DNA of 64,000 nucleotides from Trebonia sp963734665 (lineage in GTDB: Bacteria; Actinomycetota; Actinomycetes; Streptosporangiales; Streptosporangiaceae). Location: NCBI GenBank assembly GCA_963734665.1, contig CAVTIR010000013.1, positions 1,674,001-1,738,000 on the forward strand, read 5' to 3'. The notes beneath the pieces are model-generated. The model ran no database searches. It saw nothing but the letters and a program-made list of their open reading frames with translations, and was not told the origin of the DNA. How positions within the stretch are numbered: position 1 is the stretch's first letter; each line of letters opens with the position of its first letter. The position numbers were made by a program, and so were the translations under genes. Positions 11,001 to 21,805 of this stretch are shown piece after piece.

Positions 11001-11569
11001 GGCGGGGTCCTGCGGATGTCGGACCTGTCCGTGAGGACCCGCTGGTAAGTCGTGTCCGGCTGCTCGCCGACGTACAGGCCCGCGGTGACACCGGGCAGAT
11101 CGTGCGTGATCAGCAGGTCGTTGATCCGGTTCGCCTGGTCGGCGGCCAGTGCGTTCATCGGGTACAGCAGGACGGCCTTCACGCCCGCCTTCCCGGCGGC
11201 GCGGTCGCGGCGGCAGTGGTCGAGGACCGGGATCAGGAACGCCTCGGTCTTACCGGACCCGGTGCCGGTCGTGATCAGCGTCGGCTGAGGCTGGCGGTCT
11301 TTGCTGTTCAGGCGTCGCCATGCCTGGACCTGGTGCAGGTATGGGGTGGGGTCGTCCGGCGCCCACTCCAGGATCTCCCGCCACTCCCCCGCCGCCTGCA
11401 CGAACGGTGCCCTGATCCGCAGGTACGGGCCGCGGAACATGCCGTTCGCCGGGTCGTTCAGGAACCGCTCCAGGCTCTCCCGGGCGGGACGGTCGGCGAG
11501 GGCGAACGTCGTGGTGAGGTACTGGGTGAGGTTCCGCTTCAGTTCCTCGGCGGCCAGGGTCGGTCTCAC
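5049..11569 (-). CDS. giant DEAD/DEAH helicase with DUF1998 and possible C-terminal nuclease domain (two apparent frameshifts)
   Basis: About 2,170 codons when two frame breaks are bridged. The GTG start at 11569 overlaps the methyltransferase stop (GTGA). Helicase motifs in order are GTGSGKT (residues 102-108), DEFH, and, after the first break, VATSATLGE. The C-terminal helicase part shows TLELGIDIGDLSAVLL and QRAGRAGRR. Cys-rich zinc clusters (CHWEQ...CPRYAC; CQECGF...CPRCGN) and a DUF1998 region (LHDTLPRGTGYL...CPCQ...CHRCLLGH) follow. Downstream, RPDVVF...VYLDGYRYH...DKRARL...VFQLNWDD resembles a Vsr-like/PD-(D/E)xK nuclease. Breaks lie near 10,825 (GGAGGCACCC) and 9,750 (GGGCCTGGCC), and no nonsense codon occurs between them. 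It looks like DrmA plus DrmB in one chain. Druantia DruE is another DUF1998 giant helicase to compare. Confidence 0.72.
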
Positions 11570-14500
11570 GGCGCGTCTCCCTTCATCCGCTGGGTGAAGG
11601 CGGCATGCGCCTGACGGTACTCGGCGATCCGGTCAGCCTTGTAGAACGGCGCGGTGTAACCATCGGGGACCGGGTTCTTCTCCGGGTCCTCTAGGTAGGC
11701 CTGGAAATGTTCCCAGTGCTCCTTGGTCTGGCCGGTGCCGTACGTGTTCCAGTTGCCGGCGATCTTCCGGCCGTTGGTGTCGAACCACATGACGTCCTCG
11801 TAGTCGCCGAGGACCGGGTAGCGGGCCGGGTAGATGGCCTCTAGCTGCTCCTCCGTGATGCCCAGCCAGACGGCAACAGAGCGTCGATCTCTACGAGAGC
11901 AGCACGACGCTCGTACTCGGTGCGGAGCGGGGTGGCGCGTTCCCACGTTGGACCGACGTTACTCAAGGGTGCGATGTTGGGCCAGTTGACGGTCCAACCT
12001 TCATCGCGCCAAGCGTCCTCGAAAAGTTCGGACCACAGATCAGCGTAGGCGGTAGTGAGACAGTTGAGGCGGAGTGCTCGTAGAAGGAGTGGTGGCACAA
12101 GGCAGTGATTTTCACGCAGTCCTGGGAGGGCATTAACATCTGGCGCACGGAAGTGCGTGCGTCCCGTTACTCGTAGCCAGTAGTCAATCGGCAAGGCCGC
12201 GAATAGACCTGCCACCAATGCAGTACCTCGGTTGGTAGGCATCCCCAAGGAGTGGGCAACATCGACGTGCGCCGGACCAGGCGGAATTATCGATGAGAAG
12301 AGACTTCTGTCAGTATTGTGGGCGATCATCGAGCGCCACATTACCCGATATATTTCAGTGTAGGGTCGCCGATTCTGCGTGCGATGATCGACCCACTGCT
12401 CCTGAGCCCTGCGGTATGTTTCCGCATCGGCTGCGCGAGTGTACTCCGAGCGAGGAAGCGCATCTACTTGCAGCTTACGCAGATCCTGCGGACGTCCCTT
12501 AGTGCCAGTCTCGGGAGGCTGCTTGAAGAACGGTGTTGCAACACCGATCTGCGGACCTTTGAAAATGACATGAGACCAGTCACTCGGATCATGGATTTGC
12601 CATTTTATCAGCCCTATCTTTTTCGCCTGCCCCTCGTCGTATCCTAGGAAAACCTGGGGCTTGAAGTCGGCGAGACGGGGTTGGAATCGCCCCAATGCCG
12701 ACACCACTCCTTGCTCATGGATGGTTACCAGATGAAGGAGCTTTGTATGTTCGACGGATTGCCCTTCACCACCCGACACCAGTCCCCACAAAGCGAGCAT
12801 CCCGTGATCCACGAAGATGACCCTATCCGGGTGGGGTCGCCGGTCCCAGTCACCTTTGTACTTCACACCGGGCAATCCGTCTTCGCTACCCCACCCTTGG
12901 GGGATCTCGCCGACTTCAGCGAACTCCAGCGATTGCGGGAGCTCTCCAGCATCGAGCAGCCAGCTCAGATGCGCGAATCTTATATCACCCGGCCGACCAT
13001 AGATATGAATACCGAATTGTGCGGTACGAGATACCGGAGGCGCAAAGAAGCGATTACCCGAGTTGACATAATCTCCGTGAATCCTTAGCCGCCTATACGC
13101 TTCGGCGCGAAGAAGACGTTCAGCATCTCCCGTGAAGTGAGTATCGGGATGCAGGAGCCCCACGGCCCCATAGAGACCCGTATTCCCCCAACAACGAATC
13201 ATGAAGGCTCGATAAAAATCTGGCTTAGTGCCCACCAGAAGCCGATAGACAGACACGGATCCTATAAACTCAGAAATTCCCGCCTGCACAGCCCGCTCAT
13301 CCAGGACGAATCCCCTCACTGGTCGCGAGGAGATTAGTTGCTTTATACGATTAGCCCGTTCGGCAACCGGATTGTTTTCGACGAGCTCGAACCAGGGATC
13401 GCACTCCGCTAGAACCGCATTCTCGTCCCACTGCGGTTGGACCCACGGAGGGTTGCCGACCTGGAGGTCGAAGCCGCCCTCGGCGAACACGCTCGCGAAG
13501 CGGAGTTCCCAGTGGAAGAAGCCTTGGTCAGCGGCGATCTCCTCGGCCGTTTTTAGCCAGGGGAACCGTTCGGCGACACGCATGAACGAGTCCATGTCCA
13601 TGTGGAAGGCGTCTTCTACCTCTTCCTCGTAGGCGCTCAACTCGGTGAGGTTGTCCCAGGTGCGGCCGAGGGTGCCTTCCTTGATGTCCTGGCGGCCGAG
13701 GAGGGCCTCGGCGAAGTCGAGCCAGTCGTCGAGGTTCGCTAGCGGGACCGGGGAGCGGTGAGTGACGGTCGGCTTGGCGGGGCGGGGCTTCCTCGGGGCG
13801 GCCTCCGCGAGGGTTAGCTGCCTGGGAGTCTCGCCGAAGAGGGAGTCCATCTCCCAGACGACGGGGAAGTTCGGGTCCGGGTCGACCGGGGCGGGTTCCG
13901 GTGCTCCGCTGGGTCTCCGGTTCAGGAGTAATAGGCAGGGACGTGGTTTTGTACACGCCCGCAGAGCCATCGAGCAGGTCTGCCTTGTCGAGGGGCCAGA
14001 ACCAGAGGGCGCACCAGGCGTCCATGACGGTCTTCAGGCGCCAGTACGGGGTGCCTGGGCGTCGTCAGGTCTGCGACGATCTGGTCGCGCGGGATCGCTT
14101 CCTGCGCGTGCGGCAGGTTCTCCGCGCCCCAGACCTCGATCGGGCGGCTGATCTCGCGTTCGGAGATGCGCAGGCGCTCGATGACCAGGCTCCACAGGTA
14201 CTCGGCGCGGGCCGACAGGGCCTGAAGGCGCTGTACCTGGGTCAGCTTGTGGCCAGCGGACCTGCGATCCGAGGGAGCCTTCTGGAGCTGCTTGCGCCAG
14301 GTCGCCAGCTGCTTCGCCTGCTCGGGGGCGAGTTCCTTCGCGTCCTTCTCCCCCGCGACCGCGCCCCAGCCCGCGGCCGGGAGCAGGAAGTGGTGGACGT
14401 GGCCCGGACGGGATCTCGCCAGCGGAGAACGGGTGGTCGACCGGGGCGGTCTTCAGCCACTGGCCCTTCGCGAGGGCGTGTGCCGGGTAGAGCCGGCGGC

Positions 14501-16643
14501 CCGCGCCGATCAGGGAGTTGCCGCGGACCAGGTGCAGGCCGAACCATGGGGCCTGCAGGCCGCGGTGCATGACGTTGAGCCAGATCGAGACCTCGGCCAG
14601 TTCGACGGCGGTCTCGTTGAGGTCGACGCCGTAGCAGTTGTGCAGCGCGATGTACGCCTTGACCCGCTGCAGGGCGAGGGCACGCTCCTCCGGCTCCAGC
14701 GGCTCGAGCCGTTCGCTTGCGTCCTTGCGGAGTTCCTCTTCCTCGCGCAGCTTCAGGTAGAGGGCCGCCGTCTGGTCGATGGCCTCGTTGAGGAACGCGC
14801 CGGAGCCGAGGGCCGGCTCGCAGATGCGCCAGCGGAGCACCTGGTCGGCGGTGACCTTGCGTGCCGTCTTCGGCGTTCTCCTGCTCCTTGACCCGCTGCT
14901 CCAGGGCGAGCTGAACGGTGACCGAGGTGAGCGACTGGGGGGTGTAGTAAGAGGCGCTGGTCTGCCGGTCGCGGCCGGCCAGGCGGTACACGAATGAGCC
15001 GGGCGCGTACCTGACCCGCTCCCCGGTCTGGAAGCCGTTCTCGTCCTTGACCATGACGAACACGTCGTCGGCGTAGTCGGGGACCTTAGAGGCGGGGATC
15101 ATCCACGAGCCGCCGGTCGGGTCGCCGCCCTTGCCTTCCTTGGAGGGCTTCGCGACCTCGTAGAGTTCCTCGGCGGCGATGAAGCCGGTGTAGGACATGA
15201 GGCCCTCGTAGACCGCGCCGAGTTGGGAGATGCCGAGCTGGGCGTAGGAGATGAAGCCGCCGCGCTCGGTCTTGCCCCGGCGGCCGCCCCGGCCCGCGCC
15301 CGCCCTTCGACAGCATGAGGCGGCGGAGCACCTGGTAGAGCGCACCGTCGCGGAGGCGAGTGTCGTAGGAACGAGGCCCGCCCTCTTGAGAATCCACGCC
15401 TTCAAAGTCATCGGCCGGATCAACGAGCCTGCCGATTAGCTTCGTCCGGGTCGGGTCGAAGAGGTCGGCCTTCATCGCCTCGAACTGGAGGCCTTCCCCG
15501 TCGCCAGGGTTGGCGTGGCCGTCGTTGACCATGCGGAACAGGACGGCCAGGGACTCATACAGGTGGAAGCTCTCGCGGGCTTCCCCTCCCCCGAGGCGGC
15601 GGGCGACGAGTTCACCGAGGCGGGCCATCGAGTAGCCGGCCATGTAGTCCTCGTCGTCGACCGGGAGGATGCCAAGCTCGGGCCGTGCCTCGGCGTAGAG
15701 CAGGAACAGGATCCGGTAGAGGTAGCGGAGCGACTGGCGGCCCAGGTCCTTGGCGAGGTTCCCGTCGTAGATCCTGGCCGGGTCGTCGACGCCTTGTTCG
15801 CGGAGCCGGTCGAGTACCTCGTTGGCGATGATCTGCACGGACTCGCGCAAGCCCTCGCGAAGCTCGGCCGAGACGCCGACCGCATGCTGCCGGGAGCCGT
15901 CGACGAAGGCGGCCAGGGGTTCCTCGCCGCCTTCGGCCGGGGGCTGAAGGGCGTCGGCGGAGAAGAGGGCGGCGATCAGTTCCAGTTCGGCGTTGTCGGC
16001 ACGTTCCAGCGCCGCGTCGAGGGCAACGGCCAGGTAGCGGCCCTCCGCCCAGGTGAGCCGGTCGGCGAGGACGATCACGCCGCCGTGCAGCAGCAGGATG
16101 TACCTCGGGGGCTCATCGGCGGCGAAGAGCCAGCGGGCGAGCTTGGCACCGGTCTCGATCTTCTCCCGGCTGGACAGTTCCAGTGGCGCGAGGAGCCGGC
16201 CTGCCGCCGTCGGCGTCGAAGGCGGCGTCGGTGTCGGTGGCCCAGGCGCAGTCGATAGCGAGGACGTTCTGGCCGGAGTAGGCGACCGGGACCCCGAATG
16301 GCTCGCCCGCGCGCTCGACGGTCAGCACCTGCGGGGCAGCGGTGAAGCCGAGAGCGCGGAGCACGGAACCGTTCAGCCCGCTTATTTCTTTTACTTCTTG
16401 TTCTTTTAGTGCTTTTTGGCGAAGCTGACCGGACTCGGAGCCGTCCTGCAGCGACAGGCGCGCGTCGAAGTACTCGCGGCGCAGGGCGCGCAGGCCCTTG
16501 ACGGGGGTGCGCTCGCCTGCCTTGTCGCGTTCGGCCCAGCGAGTGCGAAGGCTGGTCTTCTTCGCCAGGTCGCGGGGCAGCACCTCGGCGAGGTAGTGCG
16601 GGGAGAGGTAGTCGCCGCGGTTGGTGATGGAGTCGTAGCTCAT
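11566..16643 (-). pseudogene. Eco57I/PglX/DrmMI-type adenine DNA methyltransferase, about seven frameshifts
   Basis: About 1,690 codons. The ATG at 16643 overlaps the expected stop of the SNF2 gene, and the TGA at 11568-11566 overlaps the next start. Motif I (EPALGSGAF) is near 14,810 and motif IV (GNPPW) near 13,445. The start MSYDSITNRGDYLSPHYLAE, the long N-terminal helical domain and the large C-terminal target-recognition region match Eco57I-fused or PglX-like N6-adenine methylases. The reading frame shifts near 16,200, 15,292, 14,867, 14,403, 14,050 (CCCC run), 13,908 and 11,875, all by single-base-type indels. Each segment stays open and protein-like, with no nonsense mutations. The region from about 12,100 to 13,400 is much richer in AT than its flanks, suggesting an exchanged recognition domain. 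Either a decaying gene or clustered indel errors could explain the breaks. As written it cannot make a full enzyme. Confidence 0.72.
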
Positions 16644-19484
16644 CGGGCGCTCTCCTCGTCGCGGGGAAAGGACGGCGAGGACGCGGAGCAGCGGCTCTCC
16701 GGTGGTGCGGAGCGCATCGGTGAGGCGGCGCAGGTCCGTGGCCGTCTCGCTGACCTGCTCGCGCCTGCTCCGCTGCTGTGCCTGCAGGGAGTTCAGGCTG
16801 AGCTGCTCCCAGGTGCCCAGGCGGGCACGGTACTCCTCGATCGGGCCGTTGACCTTGGCGTCGTATGCGGCGCGGCTGGCCTCCAGGTGCTCGCGGGCCG
16901 CGTCGACGGCGGCGGGCACAAGGCGCTCTAGGGCGGCGATGTCGCCGAACTGGCGGGTGTTGACCAGGTTGGGGCCGATGTCTGCCCGGGTGAGCACGTC
17001 GGTCATGTCCGCGACGCGCGGGCTGCCGGGGAGCCCGGTGACCGCCATCCACTCGACGACGGTGGGCTGGCCGAGGGCGTTGGAGTAGACGCCCTCGATG
17101 AGGAAGGCGGGCTCGGCGACCTCGGCGAGCAGCACCGGGGCCTGCTGGCGGGGGACCTGGAGCAGCACCTTGTCGGTCAGCCAGTCGATCATCGGGTGCA
17201 GGTCAGAGAGGTAGGCGATGTCCGGCCACCATGTCTTGGTCGTACGGGCCTCGTCGAGCTTGCGCTGCGCGAGCCGTTTGCTGAACGTCACCTTCATCCG
17301 CTCGTCGACCTTGTGCAGGCGCAGGTAGGACGCGGGCAGCACGGAGAGCCGCTGGATGAGGTCGTCCGGCGGTGCGAAGGCGAGCAACTCGCCGTCGTCG
17401 TCGACGTGCAGGCCGGATGCGGCCTCGGTGAGGGCGGCGCGGGCGAACTGCTCGGTGGACGCGAACAGGCGGGGCAGGTGGGCGCGTTCCGGTGCCGCGT
17501 CGGCTGGCTGGTCACCCACGCCGCCGAGAAGGTCGGCGAGGAACTCGAGGCCGGGATCGGTGCCCGCCAGTTCGTCGATGGACTGCTCGACGGTCTTGCC
17601 GACGAGGAGGTCCTTGACCAGGCGGTCCTCTTCCTTCGCGGAGGTGAACTGGCGGGTGACGCCCTCGGCGGTGCCGAGCTGGTTGTGCGCGGTCTCCTCC
17701 CGCTTGAGGAGCTTCTCGGCGACGGTGGTGTCGTCCTTGGCACCCTCGGTGGCCGAGGTGAGGACCAGGGCGGCGAACTGGGGCTGGTGGACCTGGCCGT
17801 AGCGGTCGATGCGGCCGTTGCGCTGCTCGATGCGGATCAGCGACCAGGGCAGGTCGTAGTGGATGAGGTGGTGGCACTGGGCGTGCATGTTCACGCCCTC
17901 GGAGAGGACGTCGGTGGTGAGCAGGACGCGGACCAGGGAGTCGGTGAGGGTGAAGCGCTCGATGATCTTCTGCTGCCGGGTGTCGGAGAAGCCGGCGTGC
18001 ATGAGCTCGACTTGCTTGTCCGTCTCACCGTCCTCGACCAGTCGTTCCTTGGTGAGGCCGAGCTTGGCAGGAAGGACCTTGCTCAGCCATTCAAGGGTGG
18101 GCACGGACTCGGAGAAGACGACGGCGCGGGTGTCGCTGTGCGAGCCGACGCCGATCTCCTTCAGGTGCGCGACGAGCTTGTTCAGCTTGGCGGAGTCGGC
18201 GTCTGTGACCTGGTCGGCGAGGCCCGCCAGGCGTTCCAGGGCTGCCTGTTCCTTGGTGTCGGTGCTGTTCTTCGCCCGCTTGCGGGCGGTCGCGGCGAGG
18301 GCCTTGTGGCTGGAGAGGAACGTCTTGAGGAGGGTATAGGGGAACAGCCGCCGGTCGGTGCCCGCGCCTGGTGCTTGCGCGGGATTGTCGAGCCAGGTGC
18401 TGGTGAGTTCCGCGAAGACCTGCTCCTCGGCCGCTGACGCGGGGCAGTGCAGGGGGACCGACGGGCCGCGCTCCCGCCACTTCCCGCCGATCTCGTTGGT
18501 GACCTCGCGGCTGATCTTGGTCCGGCGGATGTACAGGTGGTCGATGTCCTTGGCCTGGTAGTTCCGCTCGTCCGCGATGGCGGCCGGGTCGAGCATCTCG
18601 ATCAGCTGGGCGAAGGACTGGGCGTCGCCGTTGTGCGGGGTGGCGCTGGCGAGCAGCAGCGCGTCGGTCCGCTTGGCCAGGCGCTGCGCCAGCCGGTGGC
18701 GGAGGTTCTGGCTGCCCGAGCCGATCAGGTTGTGCGATTCGTCGATGACGACGGCGTCCCAGTGCATGTTGTCGAGGTGCTGGCCGAAGCGGCCCACGTT
18801 CTTCAGCGTGTCGACGGAGATGATGATCCGCTTGTAGTACGTGAACGGGTTGCGGCCAGCCGGGATCTCCCGCTGGATTCGCTCGATGCCGACCGAGTCC
18901 AGGCGGATGAGCGGGATCGCGAACCGCGTCCACAGTTCCAGCTGGAACTGCTCAAGGACCTGCTGCGGGGTGACGACGAGGATGCGGTCGCCGCGTCCCC
19001 TTCTGATGAGCTCGGCGAGGATGAGGCCGATCTCCAGGGTCTTGCCGAGTCCGACGACGTCCGCGAGGAGGATGCGCGGCCGCAGGTTCTTGAGGGCGAG
19101 TTCGGCGGGGCGCTGCTGGTAGGTGAGCGCGTCGAGAAGGAAGCTGTCGGGCATCGCGAGACCGCGCTCGGACTGCGGGAGCGGGGTGCGGCGCAGCGTG
19201 GCTTCCAGGTACAACCGGGACAGGGCGAACGCGGACGTCTCGTCGCGGAAGAGCATGGTCTTGCTGGGGTCGAGGAGGACCGGCTGCGGGTCTTCGAGCG
19301 CGGTAAAGAAGACGGCGCTCTCCTCGCGGACGAACTCGCTCACGCCGGTCGCGGTGATCTTGTAGCCGGCGTGCGCGGTCTGCGCACAGTTGCGCACCAG
19401 CCACTCGGCGCCGCGGACCTCGATCCGCGCGCCTGGCGGGAAAGGCGTCGCTGCCTGCTTGTCGTCGGTGTCGGTCGTGCTCAT
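16640..19484 (-). CDS. SNF2-type helicase/translocase, DISARM DrmD-like (3' frameshift)
   Basis: About 947 aa. Walker A is at about residues 141-149 (ADVVGLGKT), the DExH-type motif is VVIDESHN, and the C-terminal helicase motifs are VVFSESVPTLEWL, LLTTDVLSEGVNMHAQ and IEQRNGRIDRYGQ. This arrangement is typical of Rad54/RapA-like SNF2 ATPases and of DISARM DrmD. In the sequence as given, the frame runs on without a stop into the methyltransferase (to 16113). If one base of the GGGG run at 16663-16666 is dropped, the protein ends in SRDEESAR and its TGA overlaps the ATG at 16643, like the other gene joints here. I therefore read two genes rather than a natural fusion. It starts 51 nt after the kinase gene. 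Confidence 0.77.
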
Positions 19485-19535
19485 CAGTCGCTTGGTTCCC
19501 TGAACATCGTTTGCTGGCCGTAGTCGCTGTGGTTG

Positions 19536-20564
19536 CTAGAAGGGTGCTGATGCGGCGTAGTCACGGCGGAGCCGTTCGGCCGCCTCCTTGACGAGCGTGC
19601 GCGGGACGCGAGGGTCGCCCTCCGGATCCGGCAAGCGCTGCGGCGAGGGCACGGTGCGTGGGCCCTCGGGGTCTCCCGGCTGGTCCCGGAAGGTGGCCTC
19701 CGCTAGGCGCCGGACGGCGGCGTCCGGGTCGCCCAGGCCCGCGTCCGCGAGGATCTCGGCCAGTTCCGCGCGGACCTCGCCGACCGCGGGCCTGGCCCCC
19801 GCCGAGTACGCGACCATGCCGGAGATGGCGGTGAGCAGGACGGCGGGGACGCCGGACAGGTCAGGCTCGATCGCCGGGTCAGCGATGGCGCTCTGCGTGT
19901 CGCGTCCCGTCTCGCCCTGGTACGGGTAGTGCCCGGCCACCGCGTACGTCAGCGTCGCGCCGAGCGCGTAGACATCCGTCGCGGCGGTTACGTCTCGTGA
20001 CGATATGGCCTGCTCCGGGGACATGCAGGCCGGGGTGCCGAGCACGTCGTTGGTGAACGTGAGATGCCCCGGCCGGTCGGTCAGGGCCGCCAGGCCGAAG
20101 TCGATCACCCGGGGGCCGTCCGGGCCCAGGATGACGTTGCCCGGCTTCAGGTCCCGGTGCAGGACGCCCGCCTGGTGAATCGAGGCGAGCGCGTCGGCCA
20201 GGGCGATGCCGAGGGCCGCGACGAGGGCCGCCGGCAACGTGCCGTGCTCGGCCACGTACTGAGTGAGCGTCAGGCCCCGGATGTACTCGGCGGCAAGCCA
20301 CGGCATCGGCTCACCGGGGGCAGCCGCGGCGATGAGGTTGGCGACCCGAGGCCCCTGCACCATCTCCATGGCCTCGACCTCTCGCTCGAAGCGGCTCCTG
20401 AGGGTCGGGCGCTCTACGTAGAAGTCGCGGATCGTCTTCACCGCGAGCTCGTCGCCGTCGGGAGTGACCCCGTAGTAGACGGTGCCCATGCCGCCCTCAC
20501 CGAGCCGGCCGCGCAACGCGATGCCACCGAGTTCGGTGGGATCGGCCGGCTTGAGGGGTTCCAC
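19536..20564 (-). CDS. Hanks-type Ser/Thr protein kinase, soluble, first gene of the DISARM-like operon
   Basis: A 342-aa PknB-like kinase: Gly loop GEGGMGTVY (residues about 21-29), catalytic Lys in AVKTI, catalytic loop HRDLKPGNV, DFG, and an APE-equivalent SPE after the activation loop. The kinase domain fills residues 12-275. The Pro-rich, charged tail has no transmembrane helix and no PASTA repeats, so it is likely cytoplasmic, unlike housekeeping PknB. It is the promoter-proximal gene of the operon, 51 nt before the SNF2 gene. In the Streptomyces Pgl/BREX-2 system a kinase (PglW) accompanies an adenine methylase (PglX). By analogy this one may gate defence, but it is not PglW-like in size. 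Targets are unknown. Confidence 0.82.
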   Translation of the reverse strand: MEPLKPADPTELGGIALRGRLGEGGMGTVYYGVTPDGDELAVKTIRDFYVERPTLRSRFEREVEAMEMVQGPRVANLIAAAAPGEPMPWLAAEYIRGLTLTQYVAEHGTLPAALVAALGIALADALASIHQAGVLHRDLKPGNVILGPDGPRVIDFGLAALTDRPGHLTFTNDVLGTPACMSPEQAISSRDVTAATDVYALGATLTYAVAGHYPYQGETGRDTQSAIADPAIEPDLSGVPAVLLTAISGMVAYSAGARPAVGEVRAELAEILADAGLGDPDAAVRRLAEATFRDQPGDPEGPRTVPSPQRLPDPEGDPRVPRTLVKEAAERLRRDYAASAPF

Positions 20565-21254
20565 TCACACCTGCCTTGGCCTTGCGGCCGGAACGGGTAC
20601 CTGATGACTGCGGGGTACAGCGTAGTGAATCTGGCAGGGCTCTGTCATATCTCAGCTTGAATCGTCAATATCCCACCACGTAAGGGAATCTCATCCGTCC
20701 CGATGGTCTCCTCCGGAGCGTGGTGGAATTTGATGTGATGCAACCTCAGCGCACGCGGCCCTCAACGAAATCCTCGGGATCTACCAGATCCAGTCAAACC
20801 AACTAACCTGGCTATTGGCGTGATGATTTCAAGATCACCTTCTGCGTCCAGGCACTGGATCTGCCCTTGCCGCGGTCTGAGGCAGGCCCTGTCATAGCAG
20901 GTCGCGGCCAGCCAGGGCATGTCCGCCTTCCGCCGGGACGCCCTCGGCAACGCGGGAGCGGAATCATCTTCCGTACGAATTACCAGAAATCCCGGACGGC
21001 CGCCTGATTCCTTCGCGGAAGCGACAGAGGACCTCAGCCAGCAACTCGAGCAGCTTTCGGTCGGTCTGCGCGTACGTCTCCGTACCCACGATGAGCGGCT
21101 TCTGCACTGGGCTGACCGGCCTCACCCAGCAGGAGGTCAATCCCGGGATCAGCTTCGCCGAGGCGTGCCGGATCCTCATCGCTGATCACCAGCCCCGACA
21201 TCCCCGCGGTGAAGACGGCGGCCTTCGAGAACGGCCGGGGCGGCTCGCTGCGCT
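20565..21254. other. long intergenic stretch upstream of the kinase
   Basis: About 690 bases with no gene I can support. The part next to the kinase (20,590-20,720) is comparatively AT-rich and should hold the operon promoter (minus strand). A 71-codon minus-strand frame (20964-21179) is protein-like in its middle (LLELLAEVLCRFREGIRR), but I cannot match it to a family. It may be a relic. Confidence 0.4.
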
Positions 21255-21800
21255 TTAGCTTGCTTCCTTACCCGTTTCCGGTTGCGCAGTCTGCGTCTTG
21301 GGCGGACGGCCGGGCTTGCGGTCCCGGCGCGCGAAGACATCGATCGCGTCGCGGAGCCAGAGCTTGCCGGTTCGCAGCTCGTACATCGGCTCGGGAAAGC
21401 CGGAGTTAGTGACGGCGAGCTCGCGCACGCGCTGCTGAGATACGCCGAGCATCTCTGCGGCCTCCGGAACGGATACCAGTTCCGGCAGCGTCGGCCTCGC
21501 GTTCTCCGCGTCGAGCACGTCCTGGCGGACCGCCTCGGCGCGAGCGACCGGCCAGGAGGGCATGCCAGCCTTGCAGGCGAGCTTCTCAAGGAAGGGCGCA
21601 CCGTGCAGGACAGCCTCCCACGCGCTGGGCGCCTGGATGCTAAATGTGGCGTCCCATGCCCCGGTCCCGGCGGAGACGACTCCGTCATGCTCCGCGAGCA
21701 GTTCCATCAGGGCGTCCGCGGCGTTCTCGTCAACCGCGAGGTCAAGGGCGCCGGCAGGCGGCCGCGCCCCCACGTGGATGCTGTACCAGTCCCAGTCCAT
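21255..21800 (-). CDS. HTH protein, probable antitoxin of a HicA-like toxin
   Basis: A 181-aa protein. The ATG at 21800 is preceded by a good ribosome-binding site (GAGAGGAAG), which rules out the longer frame starting at 22097. The N-terminal half (MDWDWYSIHVGARPP through about residue 90) resembles the small alpha/beta ligand-like domain found before HTH motifs in actinobacterial HicB-type partners. Residues about 105-150 form a MerR/excisionase-like HTH (SVPEAAEMLGVSQQRVRELA), and a basic AT-hook-like tail (RKPGRPPK) follows. It starts 5 nt after the HicA-like frame, a toxin-first order as in hicAB. It probably represses its own promoter and neutralises the toxin. This is inference from pairing. 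Confidence 0.6.
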   Translation of the reverse strand: MDWDWYSIHVGARPPAGALDLAVDENAADALMELLAEHDGVVSAGTGAWDATFSIQAPSAWEAVLHGAPFLEKLACKAGMPSWPVARAEAVRQDVLDAENARPTLPELVSVPEAAEMLGVSQQRVRELAVTNSGFPEPMYELRTGKLWLRDAIDVFARRDRKPGRPPKTQTAQPETGKEAS

Positions 21801-21805
21801 GCCGG

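Noticed and set aside
17196..19523. Two long + strand frames opposite the SNF2 gene
   Set aside because: No domain; composition typical of antisense of a GC-rich gene.
2872..20564. BREX type 2 / Pgl system
   Set aside because: Kinase and PglX-like methylase are present, but no PglZ phosphatase or PglY-type ATPase; the helicase set fits DISARM-related systems better.
20964..21179. Possible IS607-type resolvase or other relic upstream of the kinase
   Set aside because: Only a vague resemblance over ~25 residues; not enough to name a family.
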